Assembly: GCA_903925005.1 (NCBI GenBank)
Contig: CAIYDX010000357.1
Location: 1-57,605 of the forward strand
Source: an uncultured Geobacteraceae bacterium
GTDB lineage: Bacteria; Desulfobacterota; Desulfuromonadia; Geobacterales; Pseudopelobacteraceae
DNA length: 57,605 nt
Direction: 5' to 3'
Shown here one piece after another: positions 31,290 to 40,484 of this stretch (the stretch's first letter is position 1; each line of letters starts with the position of its first letter). Position numbers and translations under genes: made by a program. The notes below the pieces were generated by a model that saw only the letters and a list, made by a program, of their open reading frames with translations, did not search any database and was not told where the DNA came from.

Positions 31290-33950
31290 ATGTCACTCGA
31301 TTCGTTTAAGTTGCTCCGAACCCTTGAGGTAAATGGCCTCTCCTATCGCATCTACGAAATCGTCGCGCTGGAACAGGCGGGGATCGGCGCGGTCTCCCGC
31401 CTCCCTTTTTCTCTTAAAATCCTGCTTGAAAATCTGCTTCGCCATGAAGATGGCCTGACTGTTACTCAAGATGACATAATGTCATTTGGGGAATGGCTGG
31501 AGACGCGCTCATCTTCCCGCGAAATCGCCTTCAGTCCCGGCAGGGTGCTGATGCAGGATTTTACCGGAGTCCCGGCGGTGGCCGATCTTGCCGCTCTGAG
31601 GGATGCCGTTGCGCAAGCGGGGGGGGATCCGGCATCGATCAATCCGTTGATACCGGTCGATCTGATAATCGATCACTCGGTGCAGGTTGACAGTTTTGCC
31701 AATCCTGGCGCTTTCGCCGTCAATGTTGCTCGTGAAATGGAGCGGAACCGGGAACGGTACGCTTTCTTGCGCTGGGGTCAGAATGCGTTGGGCAACTTCC
31801 GCGTCGTCCCGCCTGGAACCGGCATCTGTCACCAGGTGAACCTTGAATATCTGGCAAAGGTCGTCTGGTGCGACGATGACGGAGTAACAGATGCGGTGGC
31901 CTATCCCGATACCCTGCTCGGGACCGATAGTCATACCACGATGATCAACGGCCTCGGTGTACTCGGCTGGGGGGTGGGTGGCATTGAGGCGGAGGCGGCG
32001 ATGCTCGGCCAGGCGGTGTCGATGCTGATTCCGGAAGTGGTTGGCGTACGTCTGAATGGCGATCTCAAGCCGGGAGTAACCGCCACCGATCTGGTGCTGA
32101 CGATTACCGAGCTGCTGCGGAAAGCCGGCGTGGTCGGCAAGTTTGTCGAATTCTTCGGGGAGGGACTGGACAGCCTGCCGCTGGCCGACAGGGCAACCAT
32201 TGCCAACATGGCTCCTGAATACGGAGCGACCTGCGGCTTCTTTCCTGTGGATTCCGAAACCATTGCGTATTTACGTTTCACCGGCCGGGATGCCCAGACT
32301 ATAGCCCTGGTCGAGGCCTACTGCCGTGCGCAGGGTTTGTGGCGCGATTCAGGTTCGCAAGAACCGCTCTTCAGTCAGGTTGTGTCCCTGGATCTCGGCA
32401 CGGTTGTTCCCTGTCTGGCCGGACCAAGGCGGCCGCAGGACCGGGTGCCGTTGACCGATCTGCTGCCAGTGGCTACGGCAACGATTCCTGCCGGAGAGGA
32501 AACCGTGCAGATCCCGATGGATGGTTCCGGGGCCGGATTGGCGCATGGCGCGGTTGTTATTGCCGCAATCACCTCCTGCACCAATACCTCCAATCCGGGG
32601 GTGATGCTGGCGGCCGGTCTGCTTGCCCAAAAAGCGGTGGCAGCAGGGCTGGCGGTCAAGCCGTGGGTCAAAACCTCACTCGCGCCCGGTTCAGCAGTTG
32701 TCATGGACTATCTGCGGCAGGCGGGGCTGTATGACCCGCTCGTTCAGCTCGGTTTCGATCTGGTCGGCTACGGCTGTACGACCTGTATCGGTAATTCCGG
32801 TCCGCTCCCTGATGCTGTTGACGCGGCCATTCAGAATGGAAATCTTGTCACGGCGGCGGTCCTGTCCGGCAACCGCAATTTCGAAGGGCGTATCCACCCA
32901 CAGGTCAAGGGGAGCTGGCTGGCATCGCCCCCGCTGGTTGTCGCGTTTGCTCTGGCCGGAACGGTTCGGATCGACCTGACCGACCAGCCTCTCGGGATCG
33001 GAAAGAGCGGGCAGTCGGTGTATCTGAGCGACATCTGGCCGACTCAGGCGGAGATTTCGGCGCTGCAGCAAAGGATTTCCCCGGAAATTTTCCGCCGGGG
33101 ATATGCCGATGTTTATAGCGGCACTCCCGAATGGCAACAGCTGCCGATCGGCGATACCGCCACCTATCCCTGGGAACCGGATTCCACCTACGTCAAGGAA
33201 CCGCCTTTTTTCCAGATGCAAAAACCCGGAAAGGAAAAGGAGCTGCCCGGAAAAATGCGTATTCTGGCGCTGCTGGGCGATTCCATTACCACGGATCATA
33301 TCTCGCCTGCCGGTTCCATCAAACCGACAAGTCCGGCCGGCCTCTATCTCCAGGAGCAGGGGGTCGTCGTTGACGATTTCAACTCCTACGGTTCCCGGCG
33401 CGGCAACCATGAAGTCATGCTGCGCGGCACGTTTGCCAATACGCGCCTGCGCAATGAAATGGCTCCGCAGCGTGAAGGGGGATACACACGGCATTTTCCA
33501 ACTGGAGAGGAACTTTCGATCTTCGATGCCGCGATGCGCTATCAGCAGGAGGGGGTGCCGCTGGTGATCATCGCCGGAAAAGAGTACGGCTCTGGTTCGA
33601 GTCGCGACTGGGCTGCCAAGGGGCCGTTGCTGCTGGGAGTTTCGGCGGTCATTGCCGAGAGCTTCGAGCGGATCCACCGTTCCAACCTGATCGGGATGGG
33701 GATACTGCCGTTGCAGTTTATGGCCGGCGAAACACGCCTTTCTCTCAAGTTTGACGGCAGCGAGATGGTGGAGCTGATCGCACCGGAGGAAGGTGAACAT
33801 TTGGTCGGGCGGACTTTCACGGCGGTCATTCAACGCCAGGATGACCGGACAGAACGGATATCGCTCCGCTGCCGTCTGGACACGGTTAATGAAGTCGCGT
33901 ATTTCAGAGCGGGTGGGATTTTGCCGTATGTGTTGAAGCGGTATCTGTGA
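31290..33950 (+). CDS. acnA: Aconitate hydratase A
   Basis: TCA-cycle 4Fe-4S enzyme interconverting citrate and isocitrate. It has 886 residues, as in AcnA/IRP-type aconitases. Cluster ligands are visible in AITSCTNTSNP and GYGCTTCIGNSGPL. GTDSHTTMINGLGVLGWGVG, DSITTDHISPAG and GSSRDWAAKG mark active-site regions. The frame is open far upstream through the cytochrome gene, but the ATG at 31290, with AAGGAG 9 nt before it, fits the family N-terminus. Confidence 0.95.
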   Translation: MSLDSFKLLRTLEVNGLSYRIYEIVALEQAGIGAVSRLPFSLKILLENLLRHEDGLTVTQDDIMSFGEWLETRSSSREIAFSPGRVLMQDFTGVPAVADLAALRDAVAQAGGDPASINPLIPVDLIIDHSVQVDSFANPGAFAVNVAREMERNRERYAFLRWGQNALGNFRVVPPGTGICHQVNLEYLAKVVWCDDDGVTDAVAYPDTLLGTDSHTTMINGLGVLGWGVGGIEAEAAMLGQAVSMLIPEVVGVRLNGDLKPGVTATDLVLTITELLRKAGVVGKFVEFFGEGLDSLPLADRATIANMAPEYGATCGFFPVDSETIAYLRFTGRDAQTIALVEAYCRAQGLWRDSGSQEPLFSQVVSLDLGTVVPCLAGPRRPQDRVPLTDLLPVATATIPAGEETVQIPMDGSGAGLAHGAVVIAAITSCTNTSNPGVMLAAGLLAQKAVAAGLAVKPWVKTSLAPGSAVVMDYLRQAGLYDPLVQLGFDLVGYGCTTCIGNSGPLPDAVDAAIQNGNLVTAAVLSGNRNFEGRIHPQVKGSWLASPPLVVAFALAGTVRIDLTDQPLGIGKSGQSVYLSDIWPTQAEISALQQRISPEIFRRGYADVYSGTPEWQQLPIGDTATYPWEPDSTYVKEPPFFQMQKPGKEKELPGKMRILALLGDSITTDHISPAGSIKPTSPAGLYLQEQGVVVDDFNSYGSRRGNHEVMLRGTFANTRLRNEMAPQREGGYTRHFPTGEELSIFDAAMRYQQEGVPLVIIAGKEYGSGSSRDWAAKGPLLLGVSAVIAESFERIHRSNLIGMGILPLQFMAGETRLSLKFDGSEMVELIAPEEGEHLVGRTFTAVIQRQDDRTERISLRCRLDTVNEVAYFRAGGILPYVLKRYL

Positions 33951-33983
33951 AGTTGATCTTTTCAATACACTGAACGGCAATAG

Positions 33984-34020
33984 AACGCGGATGACGCGGA
34001 TTGAGCGGATTTACGCTGAT
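33984..34020. repeat. GCGGAT-type short intergenic repeat
   Basis: AACGCGGATGACGCGGATTG continues as AGCGGATTTACGCTGAT: four near-copies of CGGAT at 8-10-nt steps between acnA and the brnT promoter. Similar stretches are common between genes in related genomes (general knowledge). No coding sign. Confidence 0.5.
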
Positions 34021-34065
34021 TATAATAAAATAAATCCTGTTTTGGTTTATCTGTGAAAATCCACC

Positions 34066-34094
34066 TTGACAGTGCATACTATTGTGCATACAAT
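34066..34094 (+). promoter_or_regulatory. Promoter and likely operator of brnTA
   Basis: TTGACA (34066-34071) and TACAAT (34089-34094) have exactly 17 nt between them. The spacer and -10 hold a direct repeat, GTGCATAC at 34072-34079 and again at 34084-34091, a good candidate operator for the autoregulating antitoxin. The brnT ATG begins 5 nt after the -10, so the message would be leaderless or nearly so. Confidence 0.75.
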
Positions 34095-34099
34095 TAACC

Positions 34100-34375
34100 A
34101 TGAAAATCACCTGGGACTCCAAAAAGTCAACATCAAACCCGAAGAATCATGAAGGTGTGACCTTTGAAGAGGCTCAACATGTTCTCCTTGATCCTTTCGC
34201 GTTGACGCGCGAGGACAGTGACTCAGAAAAAGAGCAACGGTTCGTTACTCTGGGCATGGGAAGCAAAAACCGAATCCTGATGGTTGTCTACACCTACAGA
34301 GAAGAAACAATTCGGATCATTTCGGCTTGGAAAGCCAATGAAACGCAACGGAGACGCTATGAAAGCCAGTTCTGA
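34100..34375 (+). CDS. brnT: BrnT family ribonuclease toxin
   Basis: A 91-residue RelE-fold toxin of type II toxin-antitoxin systems; BrnT cleaves RNA and slows growth until bound by BrnA. The family pattern is clear: TWDSKKSTSNPKNHEGVTFE near the start, then DPFALTREDSDSEKEQRFV, VVYTYREETIRIISAWKA and ERRR-like RRRYE. The usual N-K-H turn is altered to PKNHEGV. The frame is open from a TTG at 34082, but that lies within the promoter, so the ATG at 34100 is chosen. It overlaps brnA by 17 nt. Confidence 0.85.
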   Translation: MKITWDSKKSTSNPKNHEGVTFEEAQHVLLDPFALTREDSDSEKEQRFVTLGMGSKNRILMVVYTYREETIRIISAWKANETQRRRYESQF

Positions 34376-34697
34376 CAAAATGTATGATAAATACAAGGAT
34401 GTTGATTTTTCCAACGCCAAGCCTGTTGTCGAGACACCTCATCTTGCAAAACTTCAGGTTGAGGCCGGCGGTAAATCCCGAATAACCATGAGGGTTGATA
34501 ACGATGTGCTGGCGACTTTCAAGGCACGGGCGGAGATGGTTGGTGGAAACTATCAAACGCTTATGAATGAGGCATTGAAACAGTTCAGCCAAGGATTGAA
34601 GCTGTCGGACGTGGTTCGCGAGGCAATACATGAAACACTGGAAACCTGCCTGACATCGCGCTCAACCGGGGGCGGGAAAAAGCTCCGCGCCGGTTAG
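34359..34697 (+). CDS. brnA: BrnA family antitoxin
   Basis: A 112-residue protein. The core SRITMRVDNDVLATFKARAE and NYQTLMNEALKQF is the ribbon-helix-helix DNA-binding and dimer region of BrnA antitoxins; residues before it wrap the toxin. CGGAGA precedes the ATG at 34359; upstream ATGs in frame (34338) lie deeper in brnT. The tail (about 85-112, through STGGGKKLRAG) lies in GC-rich DNA that looks like a recombination junction, so the C-terminus may be a secondary extension. Confidence 0.8.
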   Translation: MKASSDKMYDKYKDVDFSNAKPVVETPHLAKLQVEAGGKSRITMRVDNDVLATFKARAEMVGGNYQTLMNEALKQFSQGLKLSDVVREAIHETLETCLTSRSTGGGKKLRAG

Positions 34698-34868
34698 CGC
34701 TTCCCGGTTTTCCGGTACGGCCAAGGGCGCTTTGCATAATGAACCGGTTGAGCATCGTGCCGTAATCGGGTCTTTAGAAATAAACCTCCCATCAATCGGA
34801 TCATAATACCTCGCCCGGTAATAATACAGCCTCGTCTCTGGATCCCACTCCTTTCCAGTGCACGTGTA
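34662..34868 (-). pseudogene. Displaced RHS tip remnant
   Basis: On the minus strand 34868-34764 encode YTCTGKEWDPETRLYYYRAR then YYDPIDGRFISKDPI. This is the hyperconserved end of an RHS core, closely matching the same part of the big RHS gene (36050-35945). After DPI the frame continues through unrelated, GC-rich sequence to a stop at 34662, antisense to the 3' end of brnA. It has no start or core of its own, so it is a fragment left behind when a new tip was installed. Confidence 0.8.
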
Positions 34869-34887
34869 ACTGTTTGAAACCTCTATA

Positions 34888-35508
34888 TTAATAGGATTCG
34901 ATCTTTTGAATGTGGAAATCAACAAGTCGATTTTTCTTTATGTTAGCCTTGATGGTTATTGTGACATCAAAGTAATCCTGTTTTTCGTCAGGCCATGTAG
35001 CGCGAAGCCTTTTTAACTCTGTTTCTGTTGCTTTTCGTTGGCTCACAGCTTCATAAAATAACTCTGTATTTCTACGCTTAAATTTAACAGGGAAAGCTTT
35101 TAAAAAATCTTTTTGACTCTGACCAAGGCGCACTCCGTTTCCGGTTGTTGAAGAACTGAGGTCGGCTGTAGTAGGCATACAATTAGTACTTGGAAGCAGG
35201 TAAGACAATCTAAGGCCTGTAATCTGCTTATTACTTCCCATCACACTTGATTCAAAGACCAAAAAATATTTTTCTTTATTAGAAGAATGACTATAACAAA
35301 CAGCGATATTGGCTTCATCTTCTCGGCTGACTCGGTACATTTCTGCTTCCCCATACATCTTTTGAACTTCATCTAAAGTAGTGACACCCACCGTTGAGTT
35401 GTTAATAGTGAATACATCCTGATGAATCTCCCCAGCAATAGAAACATTTATACATAGAACTAATGCTAAAGGGATAATCACAAGAAATGATAAAAAACAA
35501 TTCTTCAT
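34888..35508 (-). CDS. Putative immunity protein for the RHS tip toxin (exported)
   Basis: A 206-residue protein with an N-terminal signal peptide (FLSFLVIIPLALVLCINVSIAG), so it should be periplasmic. Its ATG overlaps the RHS stop as ATGA, giving translational coupling, the usual place of an immunity gene. A periplasmic location fits a toxin that attacks peptidoglycan. I do not recognise its family. The mature part contains TLDEVQKMYGEAEMYRV, two possible disulfide Cys (in AVCYSH and STNCMP) and a Lys-rich end. The function is inferred from position and export signal only. Confidence 0.65.
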   Translation of the reverse strand: MKNCFLSFLVIIPLALVLCINVSIAGEIHQDVFTINNSTVGVTTLDEVQKMYGEAEMYRVSREDEANIAVCYSHSSNKEKYFLVFESSVMGSNKQITGLRLSYLLPSTNCMPTTADLSSSTTGNGVRLGQSQKDFLKAFPVKFKRRNTELFYEAVSQRKATETELKRLRATWPDEKQDYFDVTITIKANIKKNRLVDFHIQKIESY

Positions 35509-38500
35509 GGCGCAACTCTTAGGGTTTCCCCGGTTGGGACTTTTTCGCGGCAGTTGCGTGGAACAATGATACAGCCCTCGGATGCAGTATGATTCTGAGA
35601 AGAATTGTCACCATGAATCAAAAATCCTGATCTTCCGAACATTTCATTGTTAGGGTCCGGTGTTAATGGACGTGTTTGTGGGCCACGTCGTCGATTGGCT
35701 GAACCCACAGTGTAATCGCCTTGTGGTAGAGGTCCAACATTTTGCTGATTTTGCGCATCCGGGTTGTTTAAACCATTGCCATTACCGGCATATCCGTTAC
35801 AAGTTAAGTACTGTTCCCCTGTACAATCATTTGTGCAAGTCAACTGCCCATAACTTTGCGAATAAGTACAAAGCAATCCGGTTGGGTCAACAAAGTTAAT
35901 CGGATTATTCTGGACGTATCCATAGAGGTTTACATCACCTCCATTAAAGCCAATTGGGTCTTTTGAAACGAACCTTCCTTCCATGGGATCATAGTATCTC
36001 GCTCGGTAGTAGTAGAGCCCTGATTCTTTATCCCACTCCCTGCCGGTGTACGTGAACGGCTGCCTCGTCTCCTTGTCGCTCTGTTTCAGGTTGCCGAAAG
36101 AGTCGTAGTCGTAAGCTTCTACAACGTTTTGCTTCTTGTCGGTCAAAGCAACGACGCTACCGAGGCCATCGGCGTGGTAGTAATATACCTCATTGTCCCT
36201 CATCATCGCCAGTGGTTCATCAATTCCTAGTCCATGTACGTATTTTGTGGTCTCGGTCTTTGCTTTTCTGCCGTCGCCGATAGTTTCATACTCCAAAATA
36301 ATCGTTTGCCCGTCGTAGACATATGTGTGAACTATCTCGTCTTCATCCTTGCAATTTTTGCCTTCTTTTATCCGCTTCTCGATCCGTCTGCCGAAAGGGT
36401 CATACTTATACGTAATGGTTGTCGCTTCGTGCCCTTGTTTTTTCTCTGCCTTTATCAGACGGTTTTCAAAATCGTAAGTGTATGTCCATTCTTTGCCGTT
36501 GTGGCGGTCATCTCTGTCGTGGTCATTCCCTTGGTGTACGGCCTTTTTCGCTAGACTGCCGTTCTTATCGTAGGAGTATTCGGTGTGATTCCTTTTCAGA
36601 AGTTCGTTGCCTGTGCCATAGGTATAGGATGTGTGCGCTTTCGACCCATTCAACCGGTTCCCGACCGGATCATAACTATATGTTTCGACTGGGTCATCAT
36701 GTCGGTTCGGTTGGGCCTTGAGCAGACGGTATATGACGTCGTAACCGTATACAGTTTTTTCACTTAGTTCGGTTTTTGTCAAGCGGTTACCCACGTTATC
36801 CAGGTTGTAGGCAAAGCTGGCGATGATCTTGCCGTTTGATTGTTTGTGATCAAGGCTTGTCAACCGCCCTGTTGCGTCATAGCCGTAGCTTGCTGTTGCG
36901 CCGGACGGATAACTAATTTTAGTTCTTCTACCAAGTTTGTCGTAAGTGTAGCTGTACGTTCTTCCTCCGCCGTTGGTGATTTTTGCCAGTCTACCGGCAG
37001 TATCATAGGCATAGCTGACTACCGAGCCTTCCGGATAGATGATCTTGGATATTCTACCAGTGGAGTCGTAGGAATATTGGAGCACTTTGCCGTTTGAATC
37101 GGTGCTGCTCTGCATCCGTCCAGCTGCATCGTAGCTGAAGTTATAGGAAATATTCTTGCTATTGATTGTGAGTATATTGTCTTTTGCGTCATAAGTGTAG
37201 TTCTCTTCGGTGTTGTCGGGGTACGCCTTTTTCAACAACCTACCGTTGCCGTCATAGCTGTAATTAATGATGTTGTCCTTGGCATCGGTTTTGGTAATAA
37301 GGTTCCCTTTTGCGTCATAGGCATAGCTGGTGACATTGCCTAAAGGATCAGACTCTTTGATCAGCCTGCCGAGTTGGTCGTAACTATAGATGCTTTTATT
37401 AGTGTTGGCATCCGTAACGCTCGTCAGTTTGTCAGCGTTGCCCACACACGACGGACAGGCGCTGCCTCCGTATGCGTAGGCGGTTACGTTGTTCAAGGCA
37501 TCTATAGTTTTTAAAAGTTGATTCCGTGCATTGTACTCATACTTGGTTGTGTTGCCGTTGGCGTCGGTGTCGCTCAGTTTGTTGCCGCTCAGATCATAGC
37601 TGCTGGTAGTGGCATTGCCGTTGGGGTCAATGGTCTTGATCAGCTGATTCCTAACATTGTAGGCTAACTTTGTTACCGCACCCTTGGGATCGATAATTCT
37701 TACGATATTGCCAGCCGCATCATAAGCGTAGCTGGTGGTCGCACCGGTGGCGTCGGTGACCGTGGTCAGGTTACCTTTCGCATCATAAGTGAAGCTCGTG
37801 GTCTGCCCTGCAGAGTCGGTTGTTTTTGTAATGTTCCCTTTGGCATCATAGACATACCTGGTGGTCGCGCCAACCGAGTCGGTCAGCGAGGTCATGTTGC
37901 CGTTGGTATCGTAGGCGTAAGATGTGGTGCCGCCTTGCGCATCCGTGATGCCGATCGCCTGGCCGAAGGCATTATAACTGTATCCGGTGGTCTGTCCCAA
38001 AGCATCGGTGCTGGTTAGCATGTTGCCTGCGCTGTCATAGGTAGCTGTGGTGGTCATACCGTCTGGTCCGGTAGTGGAAATGCGGTTCCCGTTGGCATCG
38101 TAGACGTAGTATGTTGCGCCGCCATGCGGATCAGTTTTACTGTTGAGTGTCCCTTTCTGCGTATTATAACTATACGTCCACACTCCGCCGTCTTTTTCAG
38201 TGAGGGAAGTAGATTTGACGGAATCATTCCCTTGCGGATAGTCGATACTTCTAATTCTTCCTTCTGAGTCAATAGAGGTGGTTACTCTGTGCTTGTCATC
38301 ATAGGCGTAGGTTGTGTTATTGCCCAGTGGGTCGGTTTTGGTGAGCATGAAACCGTTGGAGTCGTAGGTGTAACTCCATGTGCCACTGTCTGGCTGGGCA
38401 ACTGAGTTGAGAGAGCTACCCACCGAAAAGGCATAGGCATTGCCGGAAGGATTGGTGACGGAGGTCAGATGATTTGCGGCATCGTAGAAAAAAGTAATTA

Positions 38501-40484
38501 CGTGACCCGACGAATCGGTGACGGTTGAGAGGTTGCCGCTGTTATAGGCTAAAACGGTGGTGTTACCATTACGGTCGGAAATAGCTGTAACCTTACCGTT
38601 GGCAAAGTAGTACACCTGCCCCTCCTTGCGGGTCTGAATGAAAGTGCCGTCGCTGATTTTCGCCAGAGTCGAGTAGTTGCCGGTTGATGCGCTGAAGCTG
38701 CCGTTTGAAAGATTGAAGTAGCTGTATTTCCAGTTGGGTTCACTGATTAGTACCGAACCGTCACTGTTTTCCTTGAGCGAGTAGTCGTTACTGTGGCTCC
38801 AGCCTCGCCCCAGCGAACCATTGGCCGAATCGAGGCTGTTGTAGTACATAGTCATACCAGTCGGCATGGCAGCGCCACGAGATAAAAACAGTTCCTGTGA
38901 ATAAGAGAGATTACCGTTTGCAACATTGGCGGTCGATCCGAAGGTAACATTGAAGCCGCACTGGCCCTCGGGTGCGGGGGTGACAGTTATAGGCAGTTTC
39001 TGTGAAGCGGTACATGTACCGTCGGTACTGCTGGTGACGGTGAGGACTGCTTCGTAAACACCTACGGCAGCAAGTGTGTCGTTTGTATTATTACCATTCC
39101 AAGTCGCACTGATATCTTTGCCGCTACCATTTTTGATACTGCCATCGGGAAGAGCAAGTGTCCAGAGAACCGAATCGTTGGAAAAAGTTGTATATGAGCC
39201 TGCTATTTGAAAGCTGCTGCCAGTTCCTAATGGGAGATTTTTGCCAGGTCCGCTGAGCATGGCCTTGAGATCGCAGGACGTCTTTACCGTTACTAAGATG
39301 TTCTTGGTGTCTGAACATACTCCGTCAGTGGTCGTGGCATTTAAAGCAATATAGTATAAACCGTCAGCAACAATCTGACCATTGTTGTCTTTGCCATTCC
39401 AGAAAAAAGATGGAGACGCTCCTGTGCCGCTGAAAGTCCTGCCAGCCACTGCGGCAGTCCAGTTTATAGGCTGCCCTGATGATTCTGAGATTGTACCGTT
39501 GATGCCAACGGTGTCTCCGGAATTAGGATTAATAATAATATTTGTTCCACTCAGATCGGTGATTTTCAGTGAACAAAAATCAACTTTAATCGCATTAATG
39601 GGGGCATTTCCTATTCCTCCTATAGTAACAGATGGAGAGAGAGTAACAGTGTCTCCACATTTCCCTACAAATGGCACTACCCATTCCACGCCTTCAGGAA
39701 CAAAGACAGGCGATATCCCATTGATTTTAAAATCAGTAATTGGCTTATCTGCTGGCGACAAGAACGAAACGTTCTGACTGAAAACACGAATTTGTTTTGT
39801 AGTTTTAGCTCCTTGACAATCAATAATAAATTTAAACAAACTGGTGTCTTCATCTATCAAGGACGATGAAACATAAAAAGGAGGAGCTCCACATTCCTGT
39901 GCTTCGCTTTGAAAAAAATACAAACTGGCAAAATAACCTAATTCACTCATACCATCTAAACCGGATAAATTATCTTTAGTGTATGTCATTGAATATGAAG
40001 AATTATTGTTTCCAGCTGTAAATATAATGTCTGGTGAGTTGAAATGCACGGTGTTACAGGATTGTTGAGGAGGTATATTTATATTTTCAAAGCAAGTATC
40101 GCAAACCGTTTCGAATTTACCACCAACCGAAGCTCCATATCCATAATAAAAGCCCGCAGAGCTAGACTTGCTGTATTGTCTACAGATCAGGTAACTGTTA
40201 GCACTATACTTGATCGTAGTACTGTCGCCAGTATTTGCAGTTCCGTAAGAATAAAGCTGTTCAGCATAATCGTCCATCCTGCCACATTCTGCTCCTGTCC
40301 CTAATCCCGGCCCAATGTTGTTTGTACTATAAGTTTTAATACGTAATCCATCCGTTAATTTAAGGCCATCAAGCTCAGTAGCCGAGGTATCAATTTCCAG
40401 CGCTGACAAGCAGATGGAAATGCATAACATGCATCGGACTAAATCCATGCAATGTGACTTGAGATTACGGTGGAGACAATTCAT
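35505..40484 (-). CDS. Exported RHS/YD-repeat polymorphic toxin with L,D-transpeptidase-like tip
   Basis: 1659 residues. There is an N-terminal hydrophobic signal (LVRCMLCISICLSALEI), an extracellular region of about 450 residues with two FlgD/Ig-like modules (WNGKDNNGQIVADGLYYIAL), and a DUF6531-like segment (NVANGNLSYSQELFLSRG). A long YD-repeat shell follows (more than 30 copies of patterns like YAYDAAGNI). The core ends YYRARYYDPMEGRFVSKDPI through NPINFVDPTG. The variable tip is about 122 residues. It has GPLPQGDYTVGS, FGRSGFLIHGDN and HTASEGCIIVPR, the pattern of DUF2778/Tlde1 L,D-transpeptidase-fold effectors (catalytic Cys near 1638). GGAGGG precedes the ATG. No PAAR or VgrG part is present, so delivery looks WapA-like rather than T6SS. 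Confidence 0.85.
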   Translation of the reverse strand: MNCLHRNLKSHCMDLVRCMLCISICLSALEIDTSATELDGLKLTDGLRIKTYSTNNIGPGLGTGAECGRMDDYAEQLYSYGTANTGDSTTIKYSANSYLICRQYSKSSSAGFYYGYGASVGGKFETVCDTCFENINIPPQQSCNTVHFNSPDIIFTAGNNNSSYSMTYTKDNLSGLDGMSELGYFASLYFFQSEAQECGAPPFYVSSSLIDEDTSLFKFIIDCQGAKTTKQIRVFSQNVSFLSPADKPITDFKINGISPVFVPEGVEWVVPFVGKCGDTVTLSPSVTIGGIGNAPINAIKVDFCSLKITDLSGTNIIINPNSGDTVGINGTISESSGQPINWTAAVAGRTFSGTGASPSFFWNGKDNNGQIVADGLYYIALNATTTDGVCSDTKNILVTVKTSCDLKAMLSGPGKNLPLGTGSSFQIAGSYTTFSNDSVLWTLALPDGSIKNGSGKDISATWNGNNTNDTLAAVGVYEAVLTVTSSTDGTCTASQKLPITVTPAPEGQCGFNVTFGSTANVANGNLSYSQELFLSRGAAMPTGMTMYYNSLDSANGSLGRGWSHSNDYSLKENSDGSVLISEPNWKYSYFNLSNGSFSASTGNYSTLAKISDGTFIQTRKEGQVYYFANGKVTAISDRNGNTTVLAYNSGNLSTVTDSSGHVITFFYDAANHLTSVTNPSGNAYAFSVGSSLNSVAQPDSGTWSYTYDSNGFMLTKTDPLGNNTTYAYDDKHRVTTSIDSEGRIRSIDYPQGNDSVKSTSLTEKDGGVWTYSYNTQKGTLNSKTDPHGGATYYVYDANGNRISTTGPDGMTTTATYDSAGNMLTSTDALGQTTGYSYNAFGQAIGITDAQGGTTSYAYDTNGNMTSLTDSVGATTRYVYDAKGNITKTTDSAGQTTSFTYDAKGNLTTVTDATGATTSYAYDAAGNIVRIIDPKGAVTKLAYNVRNQLIKTIDPNGNATTSSYDLSGNKLSDTDANGNTTKYEYNARNQLLKTIDALNNVTAYAYGGSACPSCVGNADKLTSVTDANTNKSIYSYDQLGRLIKESDPLGNVTSYAYDAKGNLITKTDAKDNIINYSYDGNGRLLKKAYPDNTEENYTYDAKDNILTINSKNISYNFSYDAAGRMQSSTDSNGKVLQYSYDSTGRISKIIYPEGSVVSYAYDTAGRLAKITNGGGRTYSYTYDKLGRRTKISYPSGATASYGYDATGRLTSLDHKQSNGKIIASFAYNLDNVGNRLTKTELSEKTVYGYDVIYRLLKAQPNRHDDPVETYSYDPVGNRLNGSKAHTSYTYGTGNELLKRNHTEYSYDKNGSLAKKAVHQGNDHDRDDRHNGKEWTYTYDFENRLIKAEKKQGHEATTITYKYDPFGRRIEKRIKEGKNCKDEDEIVHTYVYDGQTIILEYETIGDGRKAKTETTKYVHGLGIDEPLAMMRDNEVYYYHADGLGSVVALTDKKQNVVEAYDYDSFGNLKQSDKETRQPFTYTGREWDKESGLYYYRARYYDPMEGRFVSKDPIGFNGGDVNLYGYVQNNPINFVDPTGLLCTYSQSYGQLTCTNDCTGEQYLTCNGYAGNGNGLNNPDAQNQQNVGPLPQGDYTVGSANRRRGPQTRPLTPDPNNEMFGRSGFLIHGDNSSQNHTASEGCIIVPRNCREKVPTGETLRVAP

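Noticed and set aside
32691..33980. 429-codon minus-strand frame inside acnA
   Set aside because: Antisense shadow of aconitase with no recognised motif.
35505..40484. The YD-repeat DNA as a tandem repeat array or CRISPR-like structure
   Set aside because: The periodicity is explained by degenerate YD peptide repeats; there are no identical repeats with unique spacers.
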